Positions 54,234-64,000 are shown, counted from the first letter of the stretch. The stretch: 64,000 nt of DNA from an uncultured Lachnospiraceae bacterium (GCA_902768735.1 CACXMK010000004.1:1-64000); one strand, 5' to 3'. Program-made: numbers and translations. Notes: generated from the sequence alone by a model not told the origin.

Positions 54234-56405
54234 ATGAGTAAAAGAGTCTTCATCGCGGAAAAACCAAGCGTTGCCAGGGAATTTGCCAATTCACTGGACA
54301 TGAGATTCACCTCGAAAGAGGGATATATGGAAGCGGAAGATACCATTGTGACCTGGTGCGTTGGGCATCTGGTCACAATGTGCTATCCTGACGCCTACGA
54401 TCCGAAATATAAAAAGTGGTCGCTATCGACGATCCCTTTTCTTCCTGAAAAGTATAAATACCAGGTCATAGACGGCGTCAAAAAACAGTTTAAGATCGTA
54501 AAGAAGATCCTGACCGATAAAGACGTGGATACGATCTATATCTGTACGGACTCCGGACGGGAAGGGGAATATATCTACCGGCTCGTGGCACAGGAGGCAG
54601 GCGTCCGCGGAAAAAGACAGCTCCGCGTCTGGATCGATTCCCAGACGAAGGAGGAGATCCTCCGCGGTATCAGAGAGGCGAAGGATGACTCTGAATACGA
54701 TCCCTTAGGCGCAGCAGCGTATCTGCGCGCCAAGGAAGACTATCTGATGGGCATTAATTTTTCGCGCGCCCTGACACTCAAATACGGCGGCGGCATCAGC
54801 AGTGTACTGGGTACGAAGTACAGCGTCATAGCAGTGGGACGCGTCATGACCTGTGTTCTCGGTATGGTCGTCCGAAGGGAGAGGGAGATCCGGGACTTCG
54901 TAAAGACCCCGTTCTTTAAGATCCTCGGAAAATTTTGTCCCGCCGGGGAGCAGGAGGCTGCTAAAGAGGATCCACAGACGCGTGAGACCATTACGGCGGA
55001 ATGGCATGCAGCCCCCGGCAGCCGCTATTTTGAATCGCCCGCACTCTATAAAGAAAACGGCTTTAAAAAGCGGGAAGACGCGGAGGCGCTTCTATTGGAA
55101 CTTCGGGAAGCCGCTGACCGCGGAGACTGCGAAGTCGCATCAATAACGCGCAAGAAAGAAAAGAAGAATGCACCGCTTCTTTATAACCTCGCAGAGCTCC
55201 AGAACGACTGCGCACGGCTGTTTAAGATCAGTCCGGACCAGACGCTTCAGGCCGCGCAGGAACTGTATGAGAAAAAGCTCACAACGTATCCCCGTACGGA
55301 TGCAAGGGTCCTGTCTTCAGCAGTTGCAAAGGAAATCGGGAAAAACCTGAAAGGTCTCTCCAAACTGCCTATGTACAGACCTTACCTCATGAAGATCCTC
55401 GAGAGCGGATCCTACCAGCGGATCGGCAACACGCGCTATACGAACGACAGCGCGATCACTGACCATTACGCCATCATCCCAACCGGCCAGGGGCTTGATG
55501 CCTTGCCGTCCCTGTCGGGGATCAACGCAAAAGTCTACGAACTGATCTGCCGGAGATTCCTTGCGATCTTTTATCCCCCTGCGGTTTTTGACAAAACAGC
55601 GCTTGAAATCCGCCTCGGAACAGAAATGTTTGCGGCTTCCGCGAAAGTCTGCGCCGATAAGGGCTATCTGGAAGTGATGGAATACTCCTTTAAAAAGGCT
55701 TCCGATTCAGGGGCCGGCAAAGGAGCTGACCAGAAAGCGGAAAAAGATCCTGAAAAAGAGACGGAAAAAGATCCTGAGAAAGAAGATGGCGTGATCGAAA
55801 CGGACCGCGTGCCTTCGTTCCTTCCCTCCCTTAAAAAGGGAGCGCCTATGTCCTGTACGGATCTTGAGATCAAAGAGGGGGAGACGAAACCTCCCAAGCG
55901 CTACAATTCCGGCAGCATGATCCTCGCAATGGAGAATGCCGGGCAGCTGATCGAGGAGGAGGAACTGAGGGAACAGATCCGCGGAAGCGGGATAGGGACG
56001 AGCGCGACGAGAGCGGAGATCCTTAAGAAACTGTTTAACAACAAATATCTCTCCCTGAACAGAAAGACCCAGGTGATCACTCCCACTCTTATGGGAGAGA
56101 TGATCTACGATACGGTTTACTGTTCGATCCGCTCTCTCCTTGATCCGAAACTCACCGCAAGCTGGGAACTGGGTCTTACGCGCGTGTCGGAGGGCACTGT
56201 CACAGAAGAAGAATATCTCGAAAAGCTCAACGGATTTGTCGCGCGCAATACAAACAATGTCAAAAACAGTAATTTCGGTCCGGCGCTTCAGGCGATGTAT
56301 CGAAAAGACAGCCAATACTACCGGACGCCCGCGCCGAATTCGTGGCGATCCGGAAATACCCGGAAGAGATCCGGCAGGAAAGGAGACCAAAATGCACCTC
56401 ACTGA
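54234..56405 (+). CDS. topB: DNA topoisomerase III
   Basis: Type IA topoisomerase that decatenates DNA through single-strand passage. 723 residues: N-terminal TOPRIM with FIAEKPSVA and TDSGREGEYI, and the catalytic Tyr352 in LTTYPRTDARVL. RGSGIGTSATRAEIL is the family signature. There is no C-terminal zinc-finger tail. An in-frame 24 bp duplication codes for EKDPEKET-EKDPEKED at residues 503-518 in a charged linker. The last 14 bp overlap the start of the next gene. The AGAGGG site before the ATG is modest. Confidence 0.94.
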   Translation: MSKRVFIAEKPSVAREFANSLDMRFTSKEGYMEAEDTIVTWCVGHLVTMCYPDAYDPKYKKWSLSTIPFLPEKYKYQVIDGVKKQFKIVKKILTDKDVDTIYICTDSGREGEYIYRLVAQEAGVRGKRQLRVWIDSQTKEEILRGIREAKDDSEYDPLGAAAYLRAKEDYLMGINFSRALTLKYGGGISSVLGTKYSVIAVGRVMTCVLGMVVRREREIRDFVKTPFFKILGKFCPAGEQEAAKEDPQTRETITAEWHAAPGSRYFESPALYKENGFKKREDAEALLLELREAADRGDCEVASITRKKEKKNAPLLYNLAELQNDCARLFKISPDQTLQAAQELYEKKLTTYPRTDARVLSSAVAKEIGKNLKGLSKLPMYRPYLMKILESGSYQRIGNTRYTNDSAITDHYAIIPTGQGLDALPSLSGINAKVYELICRRFLAIFYPPAVFDKTALEIRLGTEMFAASAKVCADKGYLEVMEYSFKKASDSGAGKGADQKAEKDPEKETEKDPEKEDGVIETDRVPSFLPSLKKGAPMSCTDLEIKEGETKPPKRYNSGSMILAMENAGQLIEEEELREQIRGSGIGTSATRAEILKKLFNNKYLSLNRKTQVITPTLMGEMIYDTVYCSIRSLLDPKLTASWELGLTRVSEGTVTEEEYLEKLNGFVARNTNNVKNSNFGPALQAMYRKDSQYYRTPAPNSWRSGNTRKRSGRKGDQNAPH
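55740..55787 (+). repeat. In-frame 24 bp tandem duplication in topB
   Basis: 55740-55763 and 55764-55787 differ at few bases and give two copies of an EKDPEKE(T/D) octapeptide in a charged insert. Confidence 0.9.
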
Positions 56406-57069
56406 TATTACCATTGCAAATCTGTTTGATCTGAATGAGACGATCGCAGCGGAACTGTTCGACGGAAAAACCTACCCCTGGGAAGTCCTCAGCGACATCA
56501 AGGCATTTATCATCGCGCTCGGGAACAGGCTCCCCGAAGACCGCTTTGAAAAGAGAGGCGAGAATATCTGGATCGCGAAGAGTGCGAAGGTATTCGACAG
56601 TGCATACATCGGCGGGCCCTGCATCATCGATGAGGAGGCCGAGGTGCGCCAGTGCGCATTCATCCGCGGAAGCGCGATCGTCGGCAGGGGCACGACAGTA
56701 GGTAACTCTACAGAGCTCAAGAATGTCGTCCTGTTCAATAAGGTCGAAGTTCCTCATTACAACTATGTCGGTGACAGCGTACTCGGTTTCCACGCACACA
56801 TGGGCGCCGGCTCCATCACATCCAACGTTAAAGCGGACAAGAAGAACGTTGTGATCCACTGCGGAGAGGAGAATATAGAGACCGGCCTTCGCAAGATCGG
56901 CGCTATGCTGGGCGACTGGGCGGACATCGGATGCAACAGCGTCCTCAATCCCGGCACCATCATTGGAAGGCACACAAATCTCTACCCGCTTTCCATGGTC
57001 AGGGGATGCGTTCCTGCTTACCATATTTATAAAGACAAGGACAACATTGCAAAAAAGATCGAAATGTGA
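56392..57069 (+). CDS. Left-handed beta-helix (hexapeptide repeat) protein, GlmU-like
   Basis: 225 residues. After a helical N-terminus of about 60 (ITIANLFDLNETIAAELFDG) comes a run of hexapeptide repeats (AKVFDSAYIGGPCIIDEEAEVRQ, shown only by its start, AKVFDSAYIG) as in LpxA and the C-terminal domain of GlmU. It is commonly labelled UDP-N-acetylglucosamine pyrophosphorylase in Clostridia, but the pyrophosphorylase domain (LxxGxGTRM) is absent, so the reaction is unknown; acyltransfer or sugar binding is possible. The ATG at 56392 lies inside the end of topB, 6 nt after AGGAG (56381-56385). A longer frame begins far upstream in topB and is rejected. Confidence 0.85.
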   Translation: MHLTDITIANLFDLNETIAAELFDGKTYPWEVLSDIKAFIIALGNRLPEDRFEKRGENIWIAKSAKVFDSAYIGGPCIIDEEAEVRQCAFIRGSAIVGRGTTVGNSTELKNVVLFNKVEVPHYNYVGDSVLGFHAHMGAGSITSNVKADKKNVVIHCGEENIETGLRKIGAMLGDWADIGCNSVLNPGTIIGRHTNLYPLSMVRGCVPAYHIYKDKDNIAKKIEM

Positions 57070-57084
57070 TCCGGAGAGTGTACG

Positions 57085-57918
57085 ATGAGAAAGAATGTCA
57101 GAGAATGTGTTACATATATCCGAAGCATTACGGATTTTGTCCCTAAAGCAGCGCTCGTACTGGGTTCGGGCCTTGGGTATTTTGGCCAGCAGATGGACCA
57201 GATCGTCTGCGAGATCCCCTATGCCAGCATACCCGGATTTCCCGTATCCACTGTTTCCGGCCATGCCGGCAAGTTTATCATGGGCTATGTTGAAAATGTT
57301 CCCGTGATCTGCATGAGCGGAAGAGTGCATTATTACGAGGGATACAAAATGGAAGATGTCGTTCTTCCGGTCCGTGTCATGCACGCTTTGGGAGCAGAGT
57401 TTCTATATCTCACAAATGCGTCCGGAGGGATCAACAGCGATTATACACCCGGAACCCTTGTGCTCTTGCGTGATCATATTTCGCTCTTTATCCCCAATCC
57501 GCTCATCGGCGAAAACGACCCCGACGAGGGCGTACGTTTTCCGGATATGTCTGAAGTATATGATGTAAAGCTGCGCAAGCTTATCAAGGATACCGCAAAC
57601 AAAAACAAGATCTTTTTGACGAGCGGTGTTTACTGCCAGCTCACAGGCCCCTCTTACGAGACGCCTGCAGAGATCGATCTTCTGCGCCGCCTCGGAGCGG
57701 ATCTGGTCGGCATGAGTACCGTAATGGAGGCGATCGTGGCACATCATGCGGGTATGAAGGTCTGCGCGATCTCATATGTCTCCAATATGGCAGCCGGGAT
57801 CAATACAGGCACTCTTGATCACGAGGAAGTAAAGACAGCAGGAACCCGGCTGGCGTCGACTTTCACAAAGCTGGTGCGGTCTTCTATCGGTGCTGTTGTA
57901 AAGTATGATGAATATTAA
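57085..57918 (+). CDS. punA: Purine nucleoside phosphorylase, PNP-I family
   Basis: Phosphorolysis of inosine and guanosine to free base and ribose-1-phosphate, for purine salvage. 277 residues with VLGSGLG (phosphate loop), SGRVHYYEGY, TNASGGINSDYTPGTLVLLRDHIS (opening TNASGG) and GMSTVMEAIVAHH, the hallmarks of the trimeric type. Ser, His and Arg phosphate contacts are kept. GGAGAG at 57072-57077 precedes the ATG. It is 15 bp after the GlmU-like gene. A repeat-rich gap leads to the MutS-like gene. Confidence 0.95.
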   Translation: MRKNVRECVTYIRSITDFVPKAALVLGSGLGYFGQQMDQIVCEIPYASIPGFPVSTVSGHAGKFIMGYVENVPVICMSGRVHYYEGYKMEDVVLPVRVMHALGAEFLYLTNASGGINSDYTPGTLVLLRDHISLFIPNPLIGENDPDEGVRFPDMSEVYDVKLRKLIKDTANKNKIFLTSGVYCQLTGPSYETPAEIDLLRRLGADLVGMSTVMEAIVAHHAGMKVCAISYVSNMAAGINTGTLDHEEVKTAGTRLASTFTKLVRSSIGAVVKYDEY

Positions 57919-57935
57919 ACAGATTTGCATCTGAG

Positions 57936-57984
57936 ACAGAAACACATTTAAACAGAAACGAATTTAAAATGGAAACATATTTGA
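57936..57984 (+). repeat. Three tandem 16 bp units, the third containing a start codon
   Basis: 57936-57951 (ACAGAAACACATTTAA), 57952-57967 (ACAGAAACGAATTTAA) and, after one base, 57969-57984 (ATGGAAACATATTTGA). The third unit matches the first at 12 of 16 bases and starts with the ATG of the MutS-like gene. Confidence 0.8.
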
Positions 57985-59663
57985 TAATGATCGCCCTGTT
58001 CGCTGTGTTTCTTACAATATCCGCACTGATCGGATGGCGTGACAGGAAGCGCCTTGATGCAAGGGAGCGTACAAAACTCGCCGCTTCTTTCGGAAAAACC
58101 GGCGGGAAGGAATATACCGCGGAAAGGCTCAAGGAGCTCAGACAGTCTTCAGCGAGGTATTTTGCGGAGCAGCCGGGCAGCAAGTTTACTGTCGACGAGA
58201 TCACTTGGAACGATCTGGACATGGATCTCGTTTTCAAAAGTATGGACAGCACCTGCAGCAATGCAGGCGAGGAATACCTCTGCGGACTCCTTTTATGCCC
58301 CCGCACTGATGGAAGCACAGGTGTCTCTGAGGAGGGGCTTCTTTGGTGGAAACAGAACGAAGCGGAGAGAGTGAACGTACAGAGGATCCTGCAGTCGCTC
58401 GGGCGCGGCAGCAAGTATTCGCTTCGCGATTATATCGGGCTGATGGGCAGCCTTCCTGACAGGAGCGCGGTAAAAGAACTCTACACAGTCCTGCTCACCG
58501 CAGTATCCTTTGGGATCATGTACTTTCATCCCGCTGCCGGACTTTTATGTCTTTTGGGAAGCTTTGCGCTGAACATCTTAACCTATTTCAGGGCTAAAAG
58601 AGAGATCGATCCCTACCTCTTCACATTCCGTTACGTCATGAGGCTATTGGCCTGTGGCCGCGCACTGGCTGAAGAACTGTTTCCTCACTATGAGGATGAA
58701 AAAGAGACAATGCGCTCCGTGGATCGTTCCCTGTCTTCTTTTAAAAGAGGAAGCGGGATCCTTCTGAGGGGCAGCGGAGGGGTCTCTTCGGTAAATCCGC
58801 TGGATCTCTTTTTGGATTACCTGTGCATGCTCTTTCACATCGATCTGATGAAATTCGCGTCAATGCGCAGATCTATCCTGGGAAAAGAAAAGGAGATAGA
58901 TGCGCTTTTAGATGCAGTTGGCTCGATTGACGCGCAGATCAGCATCGCGTCCTGGAGGGAGAGCCTCCCGTTCTACACTGTACCTGACCTGACAGGCAGC
59001 AGATACGAAGTCACAGACCTGATCCACCCGCTGCTTAAGGATCCGGTCCCCAACAGCATCGATGCGTCCTCACCGGTTCTCCTGACAGGTTCGAACGCAT
59101 CGGGAAAATCAACATTCCTGAAGGCGGCGGCCCTCGCGGCGCTCCTTTCGCAGTCCGTTCATACGGCGCCTGCTGCTTCCTACAGGAGCTGCTGCTACAG
59201 GATATACACTTCGATGGCCTTAAGGGATGACCTTGTCAGCGGCGAGAGCTATTTTATCGTTGAGATCCGTTCGCTCAAGCGCGTACTCGACGCAGCGTCA
59301 GAAGAAGGAAAAGCCCCTGTCCTTTGCTGTGTTGACGAAGTGCTGCGGGGTACCAATACAACAGAGAGGATCAGTGCCTCAACAGAGATCCTTCTTACGC
59401 TTTCGAAACTGCCGATGCAAATTTTTGCCGCCACACATGATTTGGAACTGACAGAACTCCTTAGTGGTGCCTACGTCAATTATCACTTTACGGAGACCCT
59501 GGAAGGAGAGGATGTAAAGTTTTCGTACCAGCTCACCGAGGGACCGGCAGACAGCCGCAACGCGATCCGGCTCCTGCGGGCAATGGGATACGATCCCGCG
59601 ATCACGGACCGCGCACAAAAGCGCGCGGAACACTATTCAAAGTCCGGGCGCTGGGAGCGGTAG
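57969..59663 (+). CDS. Membrane-anchored MutS-family ATPase
   Basis: 564 residues. One N-terminal membrane helix (about 5-22), a charged linker, a second hydrophobic hairpin (about 171-208), a helical region, then a MutS domain V ATPase: Walker [10 protein letters not shown] (Lys380) and Walker [16 protein letters not shown] (Asp456-Glu457). It lacks the mismatch-reading N-terminal domain of MutS. Such membrane MutS homologues occur in Clostridia without assigned function. There is no Shine-Dalgarno: the start lies in a tandem repeat 50 bp after punA. An internal start is possible but would remove the membrane anchor. rnhA follows 19 bp later. Confidence 0.82.
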   Translation: METYLIMIALFAVFLTISALIGWRDRKRLDARERTKLAASFGKTGGKEYTAERLKELRQSSARYFAEQPGSKFTVDEITWNDLDMDLVFKSMDSTCSNAGEEYLCGLLLCPRTDGSTGVSEEGLLWWKQNEAERVNVQRILQSLGRGSKYSLRDYIGLMGSLPDRSAVKELYTVLLTAVSFGIMYFHPAAGLLCLLGSFALNILTYFRAKREIDPYLFTFRYVMRLLACGRALAEELFPHYEDEKETMRSVDRSLSSFKRGSGILLRGSGGVSSVNPLDLFLDYLCMLFHIDLMKFASMRRSILGKEKEIDALLDAVGSIDAQISIASWRESLPFYTVPDLTGSRYEVTDLIHPLLKDPVPNSIDASSPVLLTGSNASGKSTFLKAAALAALLSQSVHTAPAASYRSCCYRIYTSMALRDDLVSGESYFIVEIRSLKRVLDAASEEGKAPVLCCVDEVLRGTNTTERISASTEILLTLSKLPMQIFAATHDLELTELLSGAYVNYHFTETLEGEDVKFSYQLTEGPADSRNAIRLLRAMGYDPAITDRAQKRAEHYSKSGRWER

Positions 59664-59682
59664 TGCGAAAGGACAATACTCT

Positions 59683-60147
59683 ATGCAAAAAAAAGTAACC
59701 ATCTTTTCAGACGGCGCCGCCAGAGGAAATCCGGACGGCCCCGGGGGATACGGAGCGATCCTTCAGTATACGGATTCCGCCGGCAACCTTCACGAAAAAG
59801 AGCTGTCGGAAGGTTTTGCGAAGACGACCAACAACCGCATGGAGCTGATGGGCGTGATCGTAGCGCTGGAATGCCTTCGTTTTCCCTGCGAAGTAGACGT
59901 ATATTCGGATTCCAAATACGTGGTGAGCGCTTTCAACGAAAACTGGATCGGAAGCTGGCAAAAAAACGGCTGGAAGACAGCTTCACGGCAGCCTGTCAAG
60001 AACAGGGAGCTCTGGGAACGCCTTCTTGCAGCGGCGGCGCCGCATACGATCCGTTTCCACTGGGTAAAGGGCCATGCCGGACATCCTGAAAATGAAAGAT
60101 GCGATGTGCTGGCAACATCCGCTGCTGACGCTGCGGGTGAAACCTGA
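59683..60147 (+). CDS. rnhA: Ribonuclease HI
   Basis: Cuts the RNA strand of RNA-DNA hybrids, such as R-loops and primers. 154 residues with all four catalytic acids: Asp10 in [10 protein letters not shown], Glu54 in MELMG, Asp76 in YSDSKY and Asp141 in RCDVLA; also the helper His in HAGHPEN. AAAGGA before the ATG. It precedes dut by 16 bp. Confidence 0.96.
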   Translation: MQKKVTIFSDGAARGNPDGPGGYGAILQYTDSAGNLHEKELSEGFAKTTNNRMELMGVIVALECLRFPCEVDVYSDSKYVVSAFNENWIGSWQKNGWKTASRQPVKNRELWERLLAAAAPHTIRFHWVKGHAGHPENERCDVLATSAADAAGET

Positions 60148-60163
60148 CAGCAGGGAGGAGAGA

Positions 60164-60625
60164 ATGGAAAAGACAGGCAATGCAGATGTAACTGTCAGAT
60201 TCCGGCGGGTAAGCGAATACGCGCGTATTCCCACAAGGGGAAGCGAAAAGGCGGCAGGATACGATCTGTACGCGGCGCTTGAAGCCCCCGTACGGATCAA
60301 GCCGCACGAAACAGTCAAAATAGACACGGGACTGCAGTTTGAGATCCCGGACGGATATTTTGCGGCGATCTACGCAAGGAGTGGTCTGGCCGCTAAGGAA
60401 GGTCTCCGGCCTGCTAACTGTACGGGAGTCTGCGACTCTGACTACCGGGGGAATTATATCGTAGCGCTTCACAACGACAGCGAAGATGAGCGGATCGTAG
60501 AGCCGGGGGAGCGGATCGCGCAGATGGTAGTCATTCCTTATCTGAGCGTCTCTTTTTCTGAGAGCAGCGATCTCTCCGATACGGAACGTGGAACCGGCGG
60601 TTTCGGCAGTACCGGCAGAATGTGA
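60164..60625 (+). CDS. dut: dUTP pyrophosphatase
   Basis: Hydrolyses dUTP to dUMP, keeping uracil out of DNA and supplying thymidylate synthesis. 153 residues, trimeric type, with the five motifs: AAGYDLYA, ARSGLA, GVCDSDYRGN, ERIAQMVV and RGTGGFGSTG. The ATG at 60164 follows GGAGGAG (60154-60160). A longer frame from 60074 starts inside rnhA and is rejected. Confidence 0.95.
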   Translation: MEKTGNADVTVRFRRVSEYARIPTRGSEKAAGYDLYAALEAPVRIKPHETVKIDTGLQFEIPDGYFAAIYARSGLAAKEGLRPANCTGVCDSDYRGNYIVALHNDSEDERIVEPGERIAQMVVIPYLSVSFSESSDLSDTERGTGGFGSTGRM

Positions 60626-60668
60626 TGATCCATAGTTATACACGCAGTTATTTACGGGAGGAAAAAAA

Positions 60669-62117
60669 ATGAAAATCAGAACCAGGTACGCCCCGAGCCC
60701 CACAGGCCGCATGCATGTGGGAAATCTCAGAACGGCACTTTACGCCTACCTCATTGCCAAACATGAGGACGGTGATTTTATTCTGCGGATCGAGGATACT
60801 GACCAGACGCGTTTTGTGGAAGGCGCTGTCGATATTATCAAGCGGACGATGGCTGATACCGGTCTTATCGAGGACGAAGGTCCTGACAAGGACGGAGGAT
60901 ATGGCCCCTATGTCCAAAGCGAGCGCATGAAGGCCGGGATCTACAGAAAATACGCGCAGGAACTCGTAGACAAAGGTGAAGCGTATTACTGTTTCTGTAC
61001 TCCTGAAAGGCTCTCCACGCTCACACAGGTCGTGGAAGGCAAAGAGATCAGCGTTTATGACAAGCACTGCCTGCATCTTTCAAAAGAGGAGATCGAACAG
61101 AACCTCAGGGAAGGAAAGCCCTATGTCATCCGGCAGAATAACCCCACAGAGGGAACGACGACATTCCATGACGAGCTCTACGGAGACGTCACGGTAGATA
61201 ACAAGGAACTTGACGACATGATCCTCATCAAGTCTGACGGTTATCCCACCTATAATTTCGCGAATGTCGTTGATGACCATCTCATGGGGATCACGCATGT
61301 TGTGCGTGGTAATGAGTACATTTCGTCCTCTCCCAAGTACAACAGGCTTTACGACGCGTTCGGCTGGGAAGTACCCAAATACATCCATTGCCCGCTGATC
61401 ACGGACGAAGATCACCACAAGCTCTCTAAGAGAAGCGGACACTCCTCCTACGAAGATCTGATCGAGCAGGGATTCCTTCCAGAAGCGGTCGTCAATTTCA
61501 TTGCCCTTCTCGGATGGTCGCCCGATAGCGATAAGGAGATCTTCAGCCTTAAAGAGCTCATCCGGATCTTCGATTACCACAGGATCGGAAAAGCACCTTC
61601 CGTATTTGACTACCAGAAACTGCGCTGGATGAACGGAGAGTACCTCAAAGCGATGGCCCCCGACACTTTCTTTGCATTGGCAGAGCCCTACCTTAAGGCT
61701 GCCCTGACCAAAGGCCAGGATCTTAAAAAGGTCGCTGAAATGGTGCGTACAAGGATTGAGATCTTCCCTGACATAGCAGAAATGGTCGATTTCTTTGAGG
61801 AGCTTCCGCAGTACGATATCTCCCTGTTTACCCACAAGAAGATGAAGACAAACGCGGCTTCCTCACTGGAGGTCCTCAAAGAGCTTCTGCCGATCCTTGA
61901 AAAACAGGACGATTATTCCAACGAAGCCCTGTATTTATCGATGAAGGGCTATGTGGAGCAGAAGGGCTGCAAAAACGGCTATGTTCTCTGGCCTTTGCGC
62001 ATTGCCGTCTCAGGAAAACAGACAACACCCGCCGGTGCGACCGAGATCATTGAGATCCTCGGCAAGGAAGAATCCCTTGCAAGGATCCGCACGGCGATCA
62101 CGAAACTGGAGTCTTAA
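60669..62117 (+). CDS. gltX: Glutamyl-tRNA synthetase
   Basis: Charges tRNA-Glu. 482 residues with [22 protein letters not shown] (HIGH as HVGN at 16-19), [10 protein letters not shown] and KLSKRSG at 251-257. Because GlnRS is encoded at 18.4 kb, the need for this GluRS to mischarge tRNA-Gln is not obvious; the discriminating residues cannot be judged by eye. GGGAGG at 60656-60661 precedes the ATG. Confidence 0.96.
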   Translation: MKIRTRYAPSPTGRMHVGNLRTALYAYLIAKHEDGDFILRIEDTDQTRFVEGAVDIIKRTMADTGLIEDEGPDKDGGYGPYVQSERMKAGIYRKYAQELVDKGEAYYCFCTPERLSTLTQVVEGKEISVYDKHCLHLSKEEIEQNLREGKPYVIRQNNPTEGTTTFHDELYGDVTVDNKELDDMILIKSDGYPTYNFANVVDDHLMGITHVVRGNEYISSSPKYNRLYDAFGWEVPKYIHCPLITDEDHHKLSKRSGHSSYEDLIEQGFLPEAVVNFIALLGWSPDSDKEIFSLKELIRIFDYHRIGKAPSVFDYQKLRWMNGEYLKAMAPDTFFALAEPYLKAALTKGQDLKKVAEMVRTRIEIFPDIAEMVDFFEELPQYDISLFTHKKMKTNAASSLEVLKELLPILEKQDDYSNEALYLSMKGYVEQKGCKNGYVLWPLRIAVSGKQTTPAGATEIIEILGKEESLARIRTAITKLES

Positions 62118-62132
62118 TACTTCACGTCATTT

Positions 62133-63914
62133 ATGCGACCGGATCTAAGTCCCTCCCAAAGGGAGGCAGTATGCTGCGGCCCGGAGCCCTGCGAAGTCAT
62201 CGCAGGGCCCGGAAGCGGCAAAACGCTTGTCATAACAGAACGGATCTTATATCTTCTGGAATCATGTAAAACAGACCCTTCCCGTATTCTTGTCCTCACT
62301 TTCAGCCGTTCCTCCGCCGCGGAAATGAAAGAGAGGTTCTTAAAAATATCCGGCAGTTATGGGAGAGGCGTTCTTTTCGGCACATTTCACTCCGTATTTT
62401 TCCATATCCTGAAAGAAAGCACGCACAGAGAGTACAGACTTCTCTCACAAACACAGAAAGACCGTCTGTTGTTGCGCCTGATCGAACGCTATTATCCCGA
62501 TCCTTATGACCGCCCTTCACTGGAAGAAGCGGAAAAAGCGGTCAGGAGCGCAGGGATATCAGGCAGGGAGAAGATGGAAAATCTGCATTCAGATTACCTT
62601 GCGTACCTGAAAGAAAACGGCTATGTCGATTTTGACGGCATGATATTGGAGTGCCTGCATCTATTAAGGTCAGAGAAAGCGACGAGAGATCACTGGCGCA
62701 GCCGCTTTGCTGCGATCCTTGTAGACGAATTTCAGGATATCAACCGTGAACAGTATGAGATCCTGCGGCTCCTCTCATCCGGAAGGGGCCTTTTTGTTGT
62801 GGGAGACGACGATCAGAGCATTTACGGATTCAGGGGAAGCGACCCGGCAGTCATGCAGCAGTTTCTGACAGATTTTCCGGATGGAAAGAGGGTCTTTCTG
62901 GACCGAAATTACCGCTGCAGCGGATGTATCTGCAAAGCGGCCTCCCTTTTGATCAGGGAGAACAGGAACAGGATTCCCAAAGAATTGTATGCTGCCGGGC
63001 CTCCGGGCGATAAAACAGTTCTCAGAAGCTTTCGGGATGAAAGCAGCGAACTCCGGCACCTCTTTAGTGAACTGCTCAAACTCTCAAGAGAAGAGCTGGA
63101 CAAAACTGCCGTGATCGTGCGTACAAACACGCAGGCGGCCCAAATAGAGAAGTACCTGTCCGCTCACGGTATTACCTGCCGGGGAAAGATCCGTCCGGGA
63201 CAGGAAATCAAAAGCGCAGTTGCGAGAGATCTTGAGGCCTACAGACTTTTGGCAGAAGGCCTTGGAAGAGACCTGCTCCCGAGGCAGTCTCTTTACAGAG
63301 TGATGAACCGTCCTGAGCGCTTTCTGTTAAGATCTTCCGTAAAAGAGGAGTGGGTGAGTCCTAAAGGACTGCTCACTATGACTAAAACAGAGGGAAGGAA
63401 CGATGATGCCGTCCATGAACTGCTGCGGGATCTAACGGTTCTGAGGTCATTGCCGCCGGAAGGGTTTGTCCGCTATTTGTTCTACAGCGTTGGTTACGCC
63501 GGGTGGGCTGAAAGAGGACTTGGCAGCAGGGAGGAGGTGCGGTCCATACTTCAGAAGATCCTCCGCCAGTCATCTTCCTTTGAAGATCTCAAGGAGATGA
63601 TAAGGACAGTCAATAACGCCGAAGAAACAGCTGTACAGACGGAGCAGAGAGGCGTCCACATCATGACAATGCACGTGTCGAAGGGACTGGAGTTCGATCG
63701 CGTATACTTGCCGGCTCTCAACGACGGCATCATTCCGGGCAGAAGATGCATCACACAGGCTGATTTCGAGGAGGAGCGCAGGCTTCTCTATGTTGCGATG
63801 ACAAGGGCACGCCGCCATCTTGAACTAATGTACACCGAGGGAACTGCGGACAATCTGAGGCCTCCTTCCAGGTTTTTGACCGTTTATGGCGTCAGGAGCT
63901 TTGAGTCCTTATGA
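62133..63914 (+). CDS. Short UvrD/PcrA-type DNA helicase
   Basis: SF1A 3'-5' helicase of 593 residues, shorter than PcrA or UvrD (about 720-740). Walker A AGPGSGKT with Lys30, DEFQD, GDDDQSIYGFRGSD, a later MHVSKGLEFDRV and VAMTRARRHL cover the usual motifs I to VI. It lacks the C-terminal tail that binds RNA polymerase in PcrA and has a reduced 2B domain. The ATG at 62133 has no Shine-Dalgarno and lies 15 bp after gltX, so it is probably translated by coupling. Role in repair or recombination is inferred from family only. Confidence 0.88.
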   Translation: MRPDLSPSQREAVCCGPEPCEVIAGPGSGKTLVITERILYLLESCKTDPSRILVLTFSRSSAAEMKERFLKISGSYGRGVLFGTFHSVFFHILKESTHREYRLLSQTQKDRLLLRLIERYYPDPYDRPSLEEAEKAVRSAGISGREKMENLHSDYLAYLKENGYVDFDGMILECLHLLRSEKATRDHWRSRFAAILVDEFQDINREQYEILRLLSSGRGLFVVGDDDQSIYGFRGSDPAVMQQFLTDFPDGKRVFLDRNYRCSGCICKAASLLIRENRNRIPKELYAAGPPGDKTVLRSFRDESSELRHLFSELLKLSREELDKTAVIVRTNTQAAQIEKYLSAHGITCRGKIRPGQEIKSAVARDLEAYRLLAEGLGRDLLPRQSLYRVMNRPERFLLRSSVKEEWVSPKGLLTMTKTEGRNDDAVHELLRDLTVLRSLPPEGFVRYLFYSVGYAGWAERGLGSREEVRSILQKILRQSSSFEDLKEMIRTVNNAEETAVQTEQRGVHIMTMHVSKGLEFDRVYLPALNDGIIPGRRCITQADFEEERRLLYVAMTRARRHLELMYTEGTADNLRPPSRFLTVYGVRSFESL

Positions 63915-63917
63915 AGT

Positions 63918-63946
63918 TTGTATCCGCCTAAAGATTGTGATAAAAT
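63918..63946 (+). promoter_or_regulatory. Promoter of a gene beyond the window
   Basis: TTGTAT at 63918-63923, 17 bp spacer, TAAAAT at 63941-63946 with TG at 63938-63939. The window ends in GCGGGAGGC, a probable ribosome site, so a start codon should follow just past 64000. Confidence 0.6.
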
Positions 63947-64000
63947 GTAATGGAGTATAAGTTGTTGCCAAAAACTGATCATGAGCAATATGCGGGAGGC

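Overview
The window looks like chromosome from a Firmicute of class Clostridia, most probably a Lachnospiraceae relative. The evidence is near-universal AGGAGG ribosome sites, TTG and GTG starts, sigma-A promoters with a TGn extension of the -10, a fused 1275-residue PurL, the AddAB pair, GlnRS beside GltX, YerC, DUF1385 next to prmC-prfA, and an orphan acyl-CoA dehydrogenase. Base composition is near 50 percent GC and even throughout. I see no phage, transposon, integrase, CRISPR array, toxin-antitoxin pair or rRNA. Genes are densely packed and all on the + strand except cspA and a TetR regulator.

Layout: 1-6400 purL, queH, argS. 6.5-9.7 kb a CobA-like ATPase with dapA and dapB, then a eukaryotic-type hisA. 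9.7-13 kb cspA (minus), yerC-like repressor, YfhO membrane protein. 13-20 kb ACT regulator-hom-lysC, a small membrane protein, guaB, glnS. 20-23 kb TetR (minus), an acidic anchored protein with a uracil permease. 23-31.7 kb addB-addA and acyl-CoA dehydrogenase. 31.8-36 kb CPBP protease, rpmE with a leader hairpin, DUF1385, prmC, prfA. 36-41 kb ppx-ppk1 and a beta-propeller lactonase. 41-43 kb tgt-yajC. 43-51.4 kb leuB-ilvD-ilvB-serC-serA-DUF1015. Then tRNA-Thr(CGU), argH, asd (archaeal/fungal type), topB, a hexapeptide-repeat protein, purine nucleoside phosphorylase, a membrane-anchored MutS-like ATPase, rnhA, dut, gltX and a short UvrD-type helicase.

The genes combine into amino-acid synthesis (aspartate family asd-hom-lysC-dapA-dapB, branched chain leuB-ilvD-ilvB, serine serC-serA, arginine argH, histidine hisA), purine and queuosine metabolism (purL, guaB, punA; queH and tgt), polyphosphate turnover (ppx-ppk1), translation (three aminoacyl-tRNA synthetases, prfA, prmC, L31, tRNA) and DNA maintenance (AddAB, topB, rnhA, dut, helicase).

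The coding content is mostly ordinary, so the unusual signals are between genes. At least nine gaps carry 15-19 bp imperfect tandem duplications that run up to, or into, the Shine-Dalgarno site or start codon of the next gene. Two intergenic hairpins of 70-76 nt share a common architecture with compensatory base changes and may be a small structured RNA family. Inside the genes, the best leads are the eukaryotic-type HisA, the membrane-anchored MutS-like ATPase, and DUF1015 coupled to serC-serA. No gap exceeds 300 bp.
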